Counted from the first letter of the stretch, positions 22,818-44,564 are shown. The stretch: 64,000 nucleotides of DNA from Litoditis marina (GCA_964036275.1 OZ038436.1:16953904-17017903), one strand, 5' to 3'. The notes: generated from the letters alone by a model not told the origin. A program made the numbers and translations.

Positions 22818-24631
22818 AGACACGTGTATGCTGTTGCTTTCAAATTTACTTGTTTGGTGACAACGTGACTAATAAGACCCATATTTATAGATCTACCTAA
22901 CACGTTAGCTCAAAAACCGCTGAGGTTGAAAACATTTGGTTTTTCTTTTCTTCACGGTACTCAAAAAACTCAAACTAAGACTGTAATGACACCCAGGAGC
23001 TCTGAAAATGGTATATCACATTTTGAAAAAGTGTCACGACAACATGAAAGTTTGCACGTAAATGATGTGTTTGTTCTCGGTATAGTGTAAAACACCCGCA
23101 AAAGCAATACAACACATGGACACACTGCAATAAAAGTACAAATATGACCACATCATCAAAGAGTAGCATGAGAGTAATGATGCACTTTCAGATTAGTCGC
23201 ATTAATGTGATCTTCAATAACTTCTACGAATTATGAAGGGGAGACAAATAATGATGAGCGTGATGACGATCTAACATCTGAAAAGTAATTCGTAGAAGAT
23301 CAGGCTAGAACAATACAAGGTGATCACTTCCGATCTGTTTGTACGTCATTTTGGCTCGTTCTGACTCGAAGTTTGATCTCGATGCACCAAAAAGTATGAT
23401 GTGCTCTTAGAACAGACTACAACCCGTTTCCCGCATCTGAACGAAATGTATCTGAACGAAATCACGGCTATGAGTGAATCAAACCGAGTTGGAATCCTCG
23501 CTGAATTTTCAACCAATCATCTCCAGCTTTCAAGGTCATACCTTTCTTTTATAAAGCTGACCGCGACTCAGCACCCTCTTCACTGACACACTATTTCTGT
23601 GCTGTCACACTCCGCGGCATCGTCTCGCCGTTTCGTGATTGCCCTCTGACCTACCAAAATTTTCTGTGGTTGGCACTGTAGCAAATTTGCTCAACCTTAA
23701 CGCGGACCTGATCACATTTCAATCACATAGTTGCCGAGTTTCTTTGTTGTTGAATGGTGTAGATGACTGCAAAGGTGAAATTTTGATGAGACTTTGCCAC
23801 GATGCCTGCTGAGCGCTATGTGTGACGAGTTTTGGTTACTCATATATTTACCCAGCTTCAAACTGAGACTGTGATAGTTGTTTGATTTGCGCCAACCAAC
23901 TGTCAGTTTCGGATATGTTGCATGAACTCTGAAGGTGCTCTACTCTACTTATCTTTGAACTATTTCGTTTAGTTGAATCTTAAATTATTGTTACCAATAG
24001 GTCAAAGATTGTACAGCTCGTGAATCGAGAGTAGGCGGCATTAGGTAACTGTTTTTCGTGTAAATATATATTTTCATTGAATAACCAGTTGATTATTATG
24101 GGGACACTGGAGTTCTGCTGCAGATCAGCATTGATCCTTGTTGCCTTTTTATGCATTTATTCTGACGTGTTTCACACGTGTCGCGTGAACGAACATTTGG
24201 TCAGGTAGAAGCAAACTATACTTATTGATTATATTAGGTTATTTATTTGTACAGAATATACCCTGTTTGAACTATACTTATTAAGGAGGAAGAACACAAC
24301 TAACCGTTTCGCCTGTAGAAAGCGACCAAAACCTCCGTTGTAATTTGATTTCAATACACGGCATATTATACCAAATCGACCATGAATCAGAGGATCAAAT
24401 TACATACTCAGCGGAATAGGACAACATACAGTACAATTCTTACTTGAAAGTAATTTTTTGCTAAATCGGGTCCTTTGTTTGTTTCACTTTCTAGTTCTCT
24501 AGAAAACAGCTTTTGACTTCTGTATTACGACCGTAACTTTCAATATTCTGCATTCCGGTTTTATTACTGTTCAACACGTGGCCTGAAGATAATGCTGTGC
24601 GATAAGAATGCTATAAGGTAGTTAGCCAACG
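22818..24631. other. Upstream region of lipase copy 1
   Basis: Mostly featureless AT-rich DNA. One item stands out at 24098-24204: ATG followed by 35 codons with a hydrophobic stretch (SALILVAFLCIYSDV) and a GTAGAA donor. It looks like an orphan signal-peptide exon, but no matching downstream exon was found. A half of the GTAGTTTGATC repeat lies at 23370-23420. Confidence 0.35.
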
Positions 24632-32584
<7,953 letters not shown>

Positions 32585-32606
32585 TACGTCTGATATGTAC
32601 TTATGT

Positions 32607-32612
32607 AATAAA
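32607..32612 (+). terminator. Poly(A) signal AATAAA, lipase copy 1
   Basis: Located 23 bp after the TGA stop. Only about 490 bp separate it from the start of copy 2. Confidence 0.75.
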
Positions 32613-33101
32613 CTCATTGAAAATACTCTTGTTTTTGTTTTGTTCGCGACTTAAAACTTGAATTCAACTTAGAAGAACAGTAATGTCAAGAGGGTGAGCG
32701 ATTGTATCACGGTTTCCTGATATCATTTCAAAGAATTCAAACAGGTTCATAGAAGAGAAAATGAATGATCCAAACTAGGCCTGATTTTAAGAAGAATTTC
32801 GTTTGTTTGTGTTTTTCGAACTGAAGAAACCAAGAGAAGTTTTGACTTTCTTCACATTGTTGTGTTTATATTAACAGCAAGTGTTATGAATCTGTGATTA
32901 CGAACTAGTGATTAGTCAAAAAACCGGACAGAAGATTGTTTACTGGGGTGTTTTATTTGTTCCTTGGTCTCCGTGATGTCACATGTTCCTATAATCACCA
33001 AAAACAGCAGTGCTCTACTACAGACAGAAAGAGAGTGAGCTGATTGCATAGGTCCGGATCCATTGTTTCCTGATAAGCGCAGTGTGGTTCGCGTCTGCCC
33101 A

Positions 33102-36100
33102 ATGTTCAGAGGTATGCTTACAATTGATTTTTATTAGAATTATTTCATTTTTTACAAAAATACCTTAACATTTATTCAGTTCACTAAAGTTTTCCAACGT
33201 AAGTTCTACGTCGTTCATCAGATCGGTTTGTTCTATAAGCATATCCCAGGGTACGTATGAATAACGTAAAATACATATTTTATAAACACTGATCCAAACT
33301 TTTTCTCCATTTGTTCATATTTCAGGCGCACTCATCTTCTGCTGTGTCGGGTTGCTTTTCGCAACCCTCCCTGACTACGGTGTACCTGGTTGGTCATGTG
33401 ACCCGTCGGTTATGGACAAGTCAGTTGACTCAAAATAATTAGTTCACAATCACTCGCAAGATCAACTATTGATAAACCTTAAAATACACCACTTAAAGGA
33501 ATAATTCGGCTTAAACATCGCTATTGGCATAATTCCGGCATTGTCTTTGTTCTCTGGTAGTTTTTATATTACGAATAATAAAAAATGACCAAACATAGTA
33601 TTGTTTTCCGGAAATCGGCGACGTTCTGCACGATTGCTTTTAACGAGTTTTTCCAACAAGTTTTTGAGCCGTACTAAATCACAAACGTTAAACTCTACAG
33701 TTGAAAACAACGTGAATCAGAGTTACACAACTAACTGTATGCTATCTTCAAGTTCATAATATGAACTTGATAGCATGAACCATATTATGAACCAAATTAT
33801 GGCTATTTTATGTTGGTGGTCGAGTACAAAGTATACGCATGTGAATTGACGTCACGTGATAAATGCAGTAATTTAATGTAATGAACTAATTTTCGAACAT
33901 CGTAGTTCATATTCTGTCAGAATTCGTATTTTTCTTCAGAAGTCCTGGTATTCCGCATTCCGCTCATCAGGTCCGCTTCGGTGACATCAAGGTCGTCGGA
34001 GCACTAGGAGACTCGTTGACGGTGAACTATTTGTGTCTGGTATTCGTATACGTACCCAAAACAAGACAAACTGTCTACAAAGTTTGCGAGCTATTACTTT
34101 GCGATAACTAGGGTTTTCAAGTTTAACAAAAATAGTTGTATAGACACTATAGGCGAGTATAATACCTAAAATGTTGTCTGATCTACTTGTACACAACAGT
34201 ATTTTCTTAATAAATACGAGTGAAACTAGGGGAACCGCACTATAAGCACAGCAATACAGATTTATAACCATTATATTGTTGTGCTCATTCTCCACTCTCT
34301 ATCATTGTTCTCTGTATTTTACTCTGCTTTCACTTTCTTGTCCTTCCCTCAATCAACTTCGTTCACGTCTTTGCGTTTTTGTCTAAAAATCAATCAAAAT
34401 ATTTCATAGTTCTGTTGTAGGCAGCAAATGGTGCTGGCGCCGAGCCAGGAGACGCTGTTGGAGTCATTCTCCAGTACAGAGGACTCGCCTTCCAAATTGG
34501 AGGAGACAAGAGTCTTGAGGAGCACGTCACTCTACCAAGTAAGACACACATGTACTTAACATAGATTTTCCGGTTGTTTATTTTACATTCATCTTAATAT
34601 GTTAAATTCACGTGTTTTATATTTAGTTGCTAACTTTAATTTTGTACACTTTTCACGTTTGTTGCGATTATACTCCAGTTTGTATTGGAAAACTTAATTG
34701 GAAGTCAATGAATTCTCTCAAGATTGGCAACATTTCCAATGATCAAATATGGTTTGCAGACATTCTGCGAAAGTTCAACCCATCCGTGTTCGGAGCTTCT
34801 AACGGCATTGGTTCTGCGAATGTATGGGAGGTAAGCTAATGATTATGTTGAGTTTGTAGTTATTTTGCAACAATCACGTATAACATCAGCAGCATAGTTG
34901 AGTCGTGTCTACGTTTCAGGAAAAAAGTACTTATTCATTCTCAGATAGCTCACCTGAACCAAGGAATTCCCGGTGCAGAGACGAAGGACATCGCCGGCCA
35001 GGCACGTATTCTGGTCAACCTGATGCAGAACCACCCTGAGGTGAATGAAAAAGATAGAAAATGTAAATTAAGAACGAACAGACACTACCCAATGTTCATT
35101 GATCAGAACTTTGATGTTGTATGTAAGCTATGATATTTTTAATAGATTTCTGCACCAAAACTTACTAACGGATAACTAATACATCGAAAATCAAAACCTA
35201 CAGCACTTCATATCCCGGTTCCTTCTCTGAGTTAGACTTGCTGATAGTGCGATGTACAATGTCCGAGGCGGGGAGACATGTCAGAATACGCAGAGATAAA
35301 ATTATCTGGGAAGCGATAAACCGAACACCATAGTGCAAAAACATGATGTGAATAACTAAGTCTTGAATCTCTTCATTATAGTTCGCCTAAGCTAGTTTCC
35401 TAATTCCCCCATTGCACTTGTTAGCGACCAAGTAGAAGATGTTACTGTTTTTATCAATTTTACAAACAAATAATCATGATATTTCATGATTCTACGGTTT
35501 TGAACCCTTAGCTTTTTCAAGTTGTTTTCTAACATATTCTCATCTCAGATCAACTACAAGGAAGACTGGAAGTTGGTCAACATCTTCATTGGAGCCAACG
35601 ACATTTGTGGGTATTGCCACTCGGGTGGTGGAGTGAGTTTGTCCTTTTTCTTTCACTGAAACTTTCACGTCAAATCTTTACTTTCACGTGTTATGTTTTC
35701 GCTTCTTGTACTGTCACGTGTAATGTTCACTTTCACGTGTAATGTTCCACTTCTGGTATCTTTACCTGTAATGTGTTAGAAAATGTTGAAAACAGACAAG
35801 TAAAACAATGATTATTGACCATTCATCTCTGTTGGTTTGGTAAGTGGTTATTCTGAGCATTGTATAGACAACTTTCGATTATCACACTTCTTGAATACAT
35901 TTTCCATTGAGAAATGAGTTACTGCGTTTTATTAGTACAACAAAATTAACTTGAAAAATATGTAAATAAGGTAGATTTTTGAAATCAAGAATTTTACGGG
36001 CTGTAAACCTATTGGATTTATTGGGTACAGAGTCCAAGTTGCAACTAGATAGAAAGAGATATAGAGTAATGGAAAGAAGGATAAGTGAGAAAAAGAGATA

Positions 36101-38118
36101 AATTTATTTGCACTATGCCTAGATTGCCTATTGCAAATATTCAGATGCACCACACTCCGCAAATCTTCAAGCAGAACATCATTAATGCCGTTCAAATTCT
36201 CAAGGACAACCTACCAAGGTACAAAGACTAATAAACATCGTTCATGTCCTACTGTAGATGTACCTGGGCATCTTGATATACCAGTTATTCACATGGACGC
36301 TATTCACTGTACTGATGGGTTATACAACCGTAGCGCAGAGTGTAACTGTAGTGATTTCGAAGTATACTCAAAATGATACATAGCTGTACCTAAAATGGTG
36401 TACATTAGTTGCTTTGTAGGGCTCACAGACGGTTAATTGGACAAATAAAAAATAAACTCATGAAAGAAAACATATTTCGTATTCACATAATTGTTTTTCA
36501 TTCAGAACAATTGTTTCCTTGACCGGAATGATGGACATGAAGATGGTGAGACAGATCGACAAAAAGCAGTACTTCTGCGAGAGCCTCCACGTGTGAGTGG
36601 TCCTAATACTCAATGAAACAGCGAACGATAACATGAATATGCTCTACGGTACAAGTATTTAAATTGCGTTCTCAAGTCTTGCGAAGAAACTCGTTTTTAA
36701 CTCCGATACGAGATTGTGACGACAACCCGACACGAAACACCGCAAATCTGAGACCAACATAAATTCTGCAGAGGTAAAAAAAGTTACATGTTGACCTTCG
36801 TGTTCGTAGTTTCACTACTCTGTTTTTCTAGCTGTGACTAGCCGTATGTTTTTTTGAGCAGATCAAACTACAACTTTTTGTGAGAATTATAACTTCAGCT
36901 TCGAGTGCTCGTGCGAGGCCGATGATGGCTGGTCGGACAAGAACATCAGTGACGCCAGCAAATCGTTCATGGTACGCTCAAGGAGTGGGCGACGATATAG
37001 CTTGAACTTTACAATCCAGCCCATTAAGCTAGAGTCTTTTGAGCATGCACCATTAGGTCGTTATCATACTAAGCTGGGATAGCTAGAGAGGAACATAGTT
37101 CGCATAGAACCCGTTCGAGAGGTTGGTTCACGTAGTATTATTATTTTGAAAACGTGAAATTCTAGAAGCAAAAATAAAAATAAAAGCAATATCTACATAT
37201 TTAGTTAATTTTTGTTTTCAGGTGGTTGAACAAGAGATTCAGAACTCTGGAATGTTCGACACTAGTGAAGATTTCACATTTGTTGTGCAGCCTTTCCTTA
37301 ACGGAGTCGAAACCCCTCCCATGGTTAGTTTTCTCGTTTGTCGATAAATTCTGGGCAAATCTTCGAGTAATGGCAATGATCGAGTGACAGTTGTGGTTAG
37401 GACATTTGTTCACGATCTCTTTTCTAACCGAAAGTCAATAATGCGACACATGTCGAGCTTTTTATTATGAGAGAATTTAGAATGCCGAGTTTTGTAAGAA
37501 CCCTTATGGCACCAACAGCAAACTTTGTTCAATGAGCATATCCGACAACTCATGGTCAGGTAATGTTTACGTTTTCAGAAAGATGGTAAGGTAGATTTGA
37601 CGTGGTTCGCCCCCGACTGTTTCCATTTCTCCCAATTGGGTCATGCCAATATCGCCAAGCACCTGTGGAACACCATTGTACAGCCGGTTGGATTTAAACA
37701 GACCAGCGTCAACCTATCCGACCCAACCATTCCACTTAGATGTCCCGAACCGGTGAGTTAACTGAACGGAACACAACGGACCTTCACGTTTTCACGTGAT
37801 AGTATGTTACCATCACGTGAATTTCCGTTCTGTTAACCTATTAATCATATATAAGGTACGAACAATTTTCAACGTTATAAATGCGTTAGTCAACGTTATT
37901 CAACGCTCAGTTTCACGAAGAACGATCATGAATTAGTTCAAGTTTATGACTGTTTGCCATACCAACTGGCTGCCGTCCTCTCCGGCTAAGTTTTCAGTCG
38001 AACAAATCTCCAATTTAACATTTTAGTAATAAAATATGTATATTATTATGTCTCCAATCTTTTTCAGAGTTGTCCCTTCTTCCAAACCACGAAGAACAGC
38101 AACAACTGCGGACGATAA
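33102..38118 (+). CDS. Phospholipase B-like GDSL/SGNH lipase, tandem copy 2 (371 aa)
   Basis: Exons: 33102-33111, 33326-33419, 33940-34021, 34421-34538, 34760-34830, 34945-35040, 35549-35632, 36145-36218, 36506-36592, 36899-36971, 37222-37323, 37579-37752 and 38068-38118 (TAA). The start MFRGALIFCCVGLLFAT is a signal peptide, followed by LPDYGVPGWSCD. Catalytic blocks: GALGDSLT (Ser60), GASNGIGSANVWE, GAND (Asn174), APDCFHF (Asp310, His313). Exon count and phases equal those of copies 1 and 3. Exon 4 is nearly identical in nucleotide sequence to exon 4 of copy 3, and exon 12 is also very close, suggesting gene conversion. The C-terminus (TTKNSNNCGR) is four residues shorter than in copy 1. 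The role is a secreted phospholipase/lysophospholipase by family; substrate unknown. The start was chosen because the ATG-TTC-AGA-G mini-exon has the same phase 1 as in the other copies. Confidence 0.93.
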
Positions 38119-38825
38119 GCTGATAAGCAACATGTTTATAGTGTAATGCAATAAAGTATATAAGACCCTTCTGGTTTGAGTTTTCTAAATGTATGCTGTA
38201 ATTTATTGGAACGCGGCTGATTGAGTTGCAGGATAAGTCAATGACAACAGTTTACGGTGCTAAGGCTTGAAAACATATTTGAAGACTGGTCAAATTCTGA
38301 ACGTTTCTGTCCACGGCATGGATGCTTTGGCTGAATATCCCTAGGCATGCGCCTCATTGTGTCTCAACAATTATATCTCATCAAAACAAACATTTCGAAA
38401 CAAACATTACTTGAAAGGTTATGCAAAACTCTACAAAAGATAAAAATCCTATGCACTACGAGATAAATCATTCGCTCATCATTCAATTGGTTTAGAATGT
38501 TTTTGAGCACAACTTGTCACGTTGTTCATCATTGTCCTTCGCGGTATTCTTCAAAAGATATAGTTCGGCTCGAACTTTACTATAACCAATACTCGTTTAT
38601 TTTCAAAATATTCACACAATGTCTGTTATACTGCGTTCCACTGCCGTGAATTTCGTACATTGATTGGTCTATTGGGGTTATTATACATTTGGTCCGGTAT
38701 TAGTGAAACAGTAACCATCATAAACACTTTTTCCACATTCAAAGTATTGGAAATTTATTCAGATTTTCAATTTTCAACAGACGAAGCCGTATATAGGTAT
38801 TTAGGTATATCCTAACTGACAGATC
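38119..38825. other. Spacer between lipase copies 2 and 3
   Basis: A poly(A) signal AATAAA lies at 38150-38155. Beyond it the sequence is AT-rich without exons. Confidence 0.6.
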
Positions 38826-39196
38826 CAAGTATGCGTCTCCTCAAACGTGCACTATTTATCTGCTCTTACATCCCGCGAGAATATAGTCTTTTCCATTCCT
38901 ACTGAGACTACTACAGTAGGATTTCAAAACTTCCAAGCCGTTTCGCTCACTCACTTTTGATCGGAGAAGTTGAGGATTTCTGTATCTCATTCTCCTTCTC
39001 AGGTAGGGTAAATATACGAGCGCATTTTCCCTGAACTACATTTTCAGCTTCATTACAGCCTTCGGAAAGTTTGTAAGGTTACTGTAGGAGTCTCAGTAGG
39101 AATGGTGTGAACTATACCAATCTTGCAAAATAGTCTACAAACCAAGAGACACCGGTTGAGAACAAGGTGCGGGGATGTTCCAGCATACGAACTCGG
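38826..39196. mobile_element. Degenerate, split copy of MITE family A
   Basis: 38826-38882 contains the internal landmark CTGCTCTTACATCCCGC seen in the copy at 141-312. 39150-39196 carries the degraded right end (GGTGCGGGGATGTTCCAGCA). About 270 bp of other sequence lies between them. Confidence 0.55.
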
Positions 39197-39441
39197 GGGT
39201 CTATGGTCCACGGAAGGACGACGATTACTACAGTATGCGGAAATAATTGTAATTCAACACGTTGCAACTGCGAAGGTAGTAATTGCAGCTGATACCCCGG
39301 GTCGGCCGGACCCACACCAAATTAACATCAATTCGATCTGATAAGACTAGAATATGTTCACGAAACAGGAACAATGAAATCGATTTCGAAGTCCCATGGC
39401 ACAGTTTTGTCTGATAAGCAGTCCAGTTGCCGGAATTCCAC

Positions 39442-42400
39442 ATGTTGCGCGGTAGGTCAAACTTTCATAGGTAGCTAGGTCCAACTGTCTATATACACCA
39501 AAAGTAGAATAAAACAAGACCTGAACAAGATAACTCCAAATAGGAGAGTTCCGAATTCTGTACAAAACCTATGATGTTCTGCTAGCACAATTTGATGGTA
39601 ACAGAGATCTAACAGATCATATTGAATCGACAGGTCTAGAAAAATTCGATTGTAGATCACTCGAACTTAGTTTTCTATTATATTTGAAAATATCGTACCA
39701 TTAACGTTCCCCGATTCGAATACCGTAACTCGTAGACCATTTAAGCAATTGTTCTGCACAACGTTTGTGTTGGCCTACTTCTGGCTACTCTGCCTGACTA
39801 TGGAGTTCCCAACTGGAGCTGTGATCCGGTCGTCATGGAAACGTTAGTTTGTTAAAATGTCAATGTGAAGAACCAATATATTCTGCTTCTGTTTCGTGAA
39901 CAAAGAAAAAGGTTGTTAACACCGAAGAATGGTATTCTGAATTACCTAAGCAAGCCGATACGGGGTGTATGTTGTGCTACCTGTATATAGTTTCATGGTT
40001 GCCTTTTGGTAAGAATGAGGAACATATTGCGGGTAATGGAAGCAAACTACAACACAGCTTCGGTTTTTGTCCATATTCTCCTTTTCAATGATTCTGAATT
40101 CAGAAGTCCTGGCATCCCGCATTCAGCACACGCCGTGCGGTTCGGAGACATAAAAGTGGTTGGAGCCCTCGGAGATTCTTTAACGGTAATATTAGCGGAT
40201 GGGCGTGAATAAATGTGAACTAAATACGAAATATGTGAACTTATAGTTGAACTCTCCACGGCAAAATGATGATTTGACTTGTTGAACTATCTCCTCACTT
40301 AAAACATTTAGAAAAATGGATAAAATTCCGTAGACTTAAACATTCTCAATCAAAATGTCACATAGGAAAGATGAGATGTAGAAAGTAGAGAGGAAAAAAC
40401 TTTTTTGCACTATGTTATTCATTGTTCACTAGTTTTGTTCCGTAATTTCGTTATAGGCAGCAAATGGTGCTGGCGCCGAGCCAGGAGACGCTGTTGGAGT
40501 CATTCTCCAGTACAGAGGACTCGCCTTCCAAATTGGAGGAGACAAGAGTCTTGAGCAACATGTGACCCTTCCCAGTAGGTTAACTAAACTAAACAGTTGG
40601 TGAACAAGAGCGCTTTTCAACCGATCACTTTGCTTTAGTATTTTAGCCCTAATGGTCGAGTTCCCAAGATACTGTTAGTCAATTACACTGTCACACTGTA
40701 AAACATGTCAAACACAGCAGAACTCAGAAACGTGCAATGACAAAGTGCACGATTCCTCCTCAGAATGCTAACTCTAAGTGTCAATTCACTTCACTTCTAG
40801 TAAAGATGTTACATCGTTCGTTACATGTGATGGTTGGTGCTCACCGCCGTGAAACGACGTGAGAAGAATAAATGCACGTGAAATACACATTTTATGATGA
40901 GGGCCCCTACCGGCATATTGATGTTGAAAGCCCGAAATGCCTAGGTAACATGACTTCACACACGTGGATTCTAGGTTTTATTTATTTTATTTTACTTCTA
41001 CCTTTACATGCTACTTTATTTATTTTTATATACCCTCATTTTACTATGTCTTCTTTATGTTTATTCAAAATCACCCGAATGTATAGGGAATCAATTAAAA
41101 GGAAATTTCAATGCTACTGATGCGATGTTTCCAGATATTTTGCGTAAATTCAATCCGTCTGTGTTCGGGGCTTCGAATGGTATTGGATCAGCCAACGTAT
41201 GGGAGGTAGGTACGCCGGTGCAATTTTCTTCTGCGATACCAAGTTGGAACTCAGTTCTAGACTGACTTCTCTCTGAATAGTATACCCCAGATCTGGGAGT
41301 GCAAATCAAACTACCACAATTCTTCACGCTTGTAAAAAAACGAGCTACCATATTGTGCACCAGTTGACTTTTCATTATCTCAAGCGTGCGCTGACGTATT
41401 GCAACAGTGTGCGATAACAAGAAGAAAGAAGAGATACGAAATGATTTGATGGAAAGGACGACAACTTTAGATTGAAGTTTGTTTGGAAAGTTGAGCGGTC
41501 GAAAACAAGGAAGAAAGACTATTTTAGAGTTTGTTGTTGTTATGTTTCAGATCTCGAAACTGAACCAAGGTATCCCTGGAGCCGAGACCGATGATCTATC
41601 CAGGCAGGCCAGGGCACTGATTGATCTGATGAACAGCCATGAAGAGGTAAAATAGGGAGCCAGAATGAAACGCACATGTTTCAAATGACACACAATTATC
41701 AACTTTCTCGCTTCCTCGGTATTTCAAATTACTTTGATGTGTGACCACAGAACACGTTCAAACCATGTACTGGTCAATTATGGTTGCCCTTTCCTGAATT
41801 CCGATCACACTTCTCTCCGTGAGTCCCACAGAAATAGCGCGGGAAATTAGACCTGTTGATCGAGGAGGCACTTGACAAATGAGTACCCGATTCTGTTTTT
41901 GAAGTGCTGCACCTACAATCCTAAATAGAAATAGGTAGTAATAACGCATAAATAGAATACTGCTCATTTGGTTGAATCACACCCTGAAGAGATTTATTAC
42001 GTTCTTTTTCCACATCCACTAAAGTAAAATCTGATACAGACATCTTGTCATGTTCCAATTCTGTTTCAGATCAACGTGGCGGAAGATTGGAAGTTGGTAA
42101 ACATATTCATGGGCGCCAATGACGCTTGCGGCTACTGCAACTCCAACGGAACGGTAACGGTTGTCATAATCATAACTCAATTGTAGTTTGATCTACGGCT
42201 CATTGCTATCTCTTTCAAACTACAACATAATTGCAGCGAAACAAGCCAGAACTAGAAAACTTATGAAGTTTCATTTTTTCTCTCATAAACTCCATCAGAG
42301 GAGGATGGCAGACCACATTAGATACAGTTGTGCAAAAAGTGAAAATAGTAAATACAACCAACGTATCGTCAATGTAAGTAGAACTTTCTATAATATTTGG

Positions 42401-44564
42401 AATAACGACACTTGACAATTAGCAAAATCGTACAATTGTAGGGAATGCACGCTCCGCAGGTGTTTAAACAGAACATAATCGACGCCCTGACTCTACTGAG
42501 GGATCACCTGCCAAAGTGAGTAATAGTTTGGTTCCAAAAAATATGTGTCCTCTGACTTCAAACCAAGGTTTGGACATTTTTGCTTTTTCATTGCCCTTTG
42601 TCACAATATCCAGAGTGTTAAATTGACTTGGAGCGAAATAAAACCGTTGAAAAAACATCGCACTTTCTCCCACCCTGATCTTTTCCAAACGGTTTGCGTG
42701 ACGTGAAATTATAACTTTCTACCACGGAATTTTCTCCATGTGAATAGACACAGATTATTTCAAGTTCCGCTCGGAACTGTTACTGTTACTATTGATTTCA
42801 GAACCATCGTCTCTCTGACGGGAATGTTCGACCTCTCCATGGTACGATCGATTGACAAAAATCAATTCTTCTGTCAGAGTCTTCACGTGTGGGTATTATC
42901 GATTATAGTGTGCAAATAACTCTTTATTTGACCTACCTGTCTCTGGGAAAATGCCATTCACGTACTTGACAATGAAAAAAGAGATTAGTTCTTGTATCCG
43001 AGATATCAGTTACAAAAATCCGTGAGTGGATATCAGGTTTAGGCTTTTCCAGCTTTGGCTCGGGTTGAGCATTTAAGTACCACGGGACGGGGTACCAAAA
43101 ATTAACAAAAAAGTACAGAAATAACACAAGTTAAGAAAATAGACGGTAAAACTTTGATTGGGCCGGTGTTTTCACTAAACTTTCTTTTTCCGAGCCATAT
43201 TTCGTTTTAGTTTCGAATGTGGCTGCGAAATGGATAAAGGCTGGACGAACGACGAGGTGTCGAAGGCCTGTCACACTTATATGGTGGGAGTTTAAAGGGG
43301 GGTCAGAATTGAATGTTCAAATAATAGAAAAAAAATCGAGAGAATTTGTTATATACACATCTCCCTCGAAAATTCAAACTAAAAATGCTTTATTTTTGTA
43401 GTTTTACTTCATTTTCACCTAGGTCAGACACGCGGAGGAGGTTTGCTGTGGCGCCAAGTTACGTGACAGCCGTAATTTAGTTGCCGTTCACACAAAATCA
43501 GTATTTATTAAACCAACATGGTAAATATAATGAAACGAAAAAAATGCATTGCTCAACATCATATGTGACATAGTCCATGAAATGTGAGAACCACATACCT
43601 CGAAACGCACTTGAAAACCCACCAAAGATGTGGCGTATGCGTTCACAACACCCTTTTCTTCTCAACTTTTCTCTCCGTTCACCTATTTGGAGTGCCACAT
43701 ACTATGTCTATGTGAAAATCACCTGTTACATCGCGAATAAATCTATTCCATTCTATTCAAAATTTGATCTACAACCCACAAATACTCTTCAGACGGTGGA
43801 ACAAGAAATTCAAGACTCTGGAATGTTTGACACCACGGACGACTTCACATTCGTCATTCAGCCCTTCCTGAATAATGTTAGAACCCCACCCATGGTTGGT
43901 AGCTTTTTAAGATGCTACAATAACTTTCTGGATAGTTTTGAAAGAAATACAAGGCTGCCAGCGGATCGAAATGACGCATTCTAGAATCCTACGTTGAACA
44001 ATTGTTCGTTAACCGTATCATCCACTTTTGACGCCCATCAAGCCATGACAACTAACTTCCCACGCCACACACCTAATGAAACCATTTCATGACATTGGAA
44101 AACGTTTGGAAATCGGCCGAATTGCCGTATTTATCAATCACCACAGTAGAAAACCTTGTTCGAGATTTTTCTAAAATTTGGAAGAGATCAAACCCATTCC
44201 AGAAAGATGGTCACGTGGATTTGACCTGGTTTGCCCCCGACTGTTTCCATTTCTCCCAACTGGGTCATGCTAATGTGGCTAAACACCTTTGGAACACGAT
44301 TGTACAGCCGGTTGGATTCAAACAGACCAGCGTCAACCTATCCGACCCAACCATTCCTCTCAGATGTCCCGAACCGGTGGGTTAACATGGCTGTATTGAA
44401 TATGTATTAATAATGTTATAAACTTTTCCGAGAAATGCGCACCTCGTTCATTTAAAGCGCTAACGTTTTGTAGTTTGATCTCTAATTGTTTACCATTTCA
44501 GAGCTGTCCTTTCTTCCCCACAACGAAGAACAGCAACAACTGTGCCTACTATTTGAAGCATTGA
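39442..44564 (+). CDS. Phospholipase B-like GDSL/SGNH lipase, tandem copy 3 (376 aa)
   Basis: Exons: 39442-39451, 39746-39842, 40104-40185, 40457-40574, 41135-41205, 41551-41646, 42070-42153, 42442-42515, 42802-42888, 43211-43283, 43793-43894, 44203-44376 and 44502-44564 (TGA). The 10-nt first exon ATGTTGCGCG joins to exon 2 to give MLRAIVLHNVCVGLLLAT, a signal peptide. Catalytic residues: Ser61 in GALGDSLT, Asn175 in GAND, Asp311 and His314 in APDCFHF. Twelve of twelve introns keep the phases of the paralogues. Two donors are the less common GTGGGT, and exon 2 uses a TTTAAG acceptor. It is closest to copy 2. Secretion and phospholipase function are inferred from the family; nothing in the sequence indicates tissue or regulation. 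Confidence 0.93.
40704..40805. repeat. Dispersed repeat R1 (copy 1)
   Basis: About 100 bp (GTCAAACACAGCAGAACTCA ... CACTTCTAGTAAAG) in lipase copy 3 intron 4. It recurs with scattered differences at 60599-60705. Confidence 0.7.
42181..42226. repeat. Short hairpin repeat, GTAGTTTGATC family
   Basis: TTGTAGTTTGATCT and TCTTTCAAACTACAA bound a 46-bp hairpin in lipase copy 3 intron 7, the same intron number that holds one in copy 1. Confidence 0.65.

Noticed and set aside
33179..33200. A 19-nt exon between lipase copy 2 exons 1 and 2
   Set aside because: It has splice-like edges but introduces an immediate stop in the required phase, and the other copies have nothing there.
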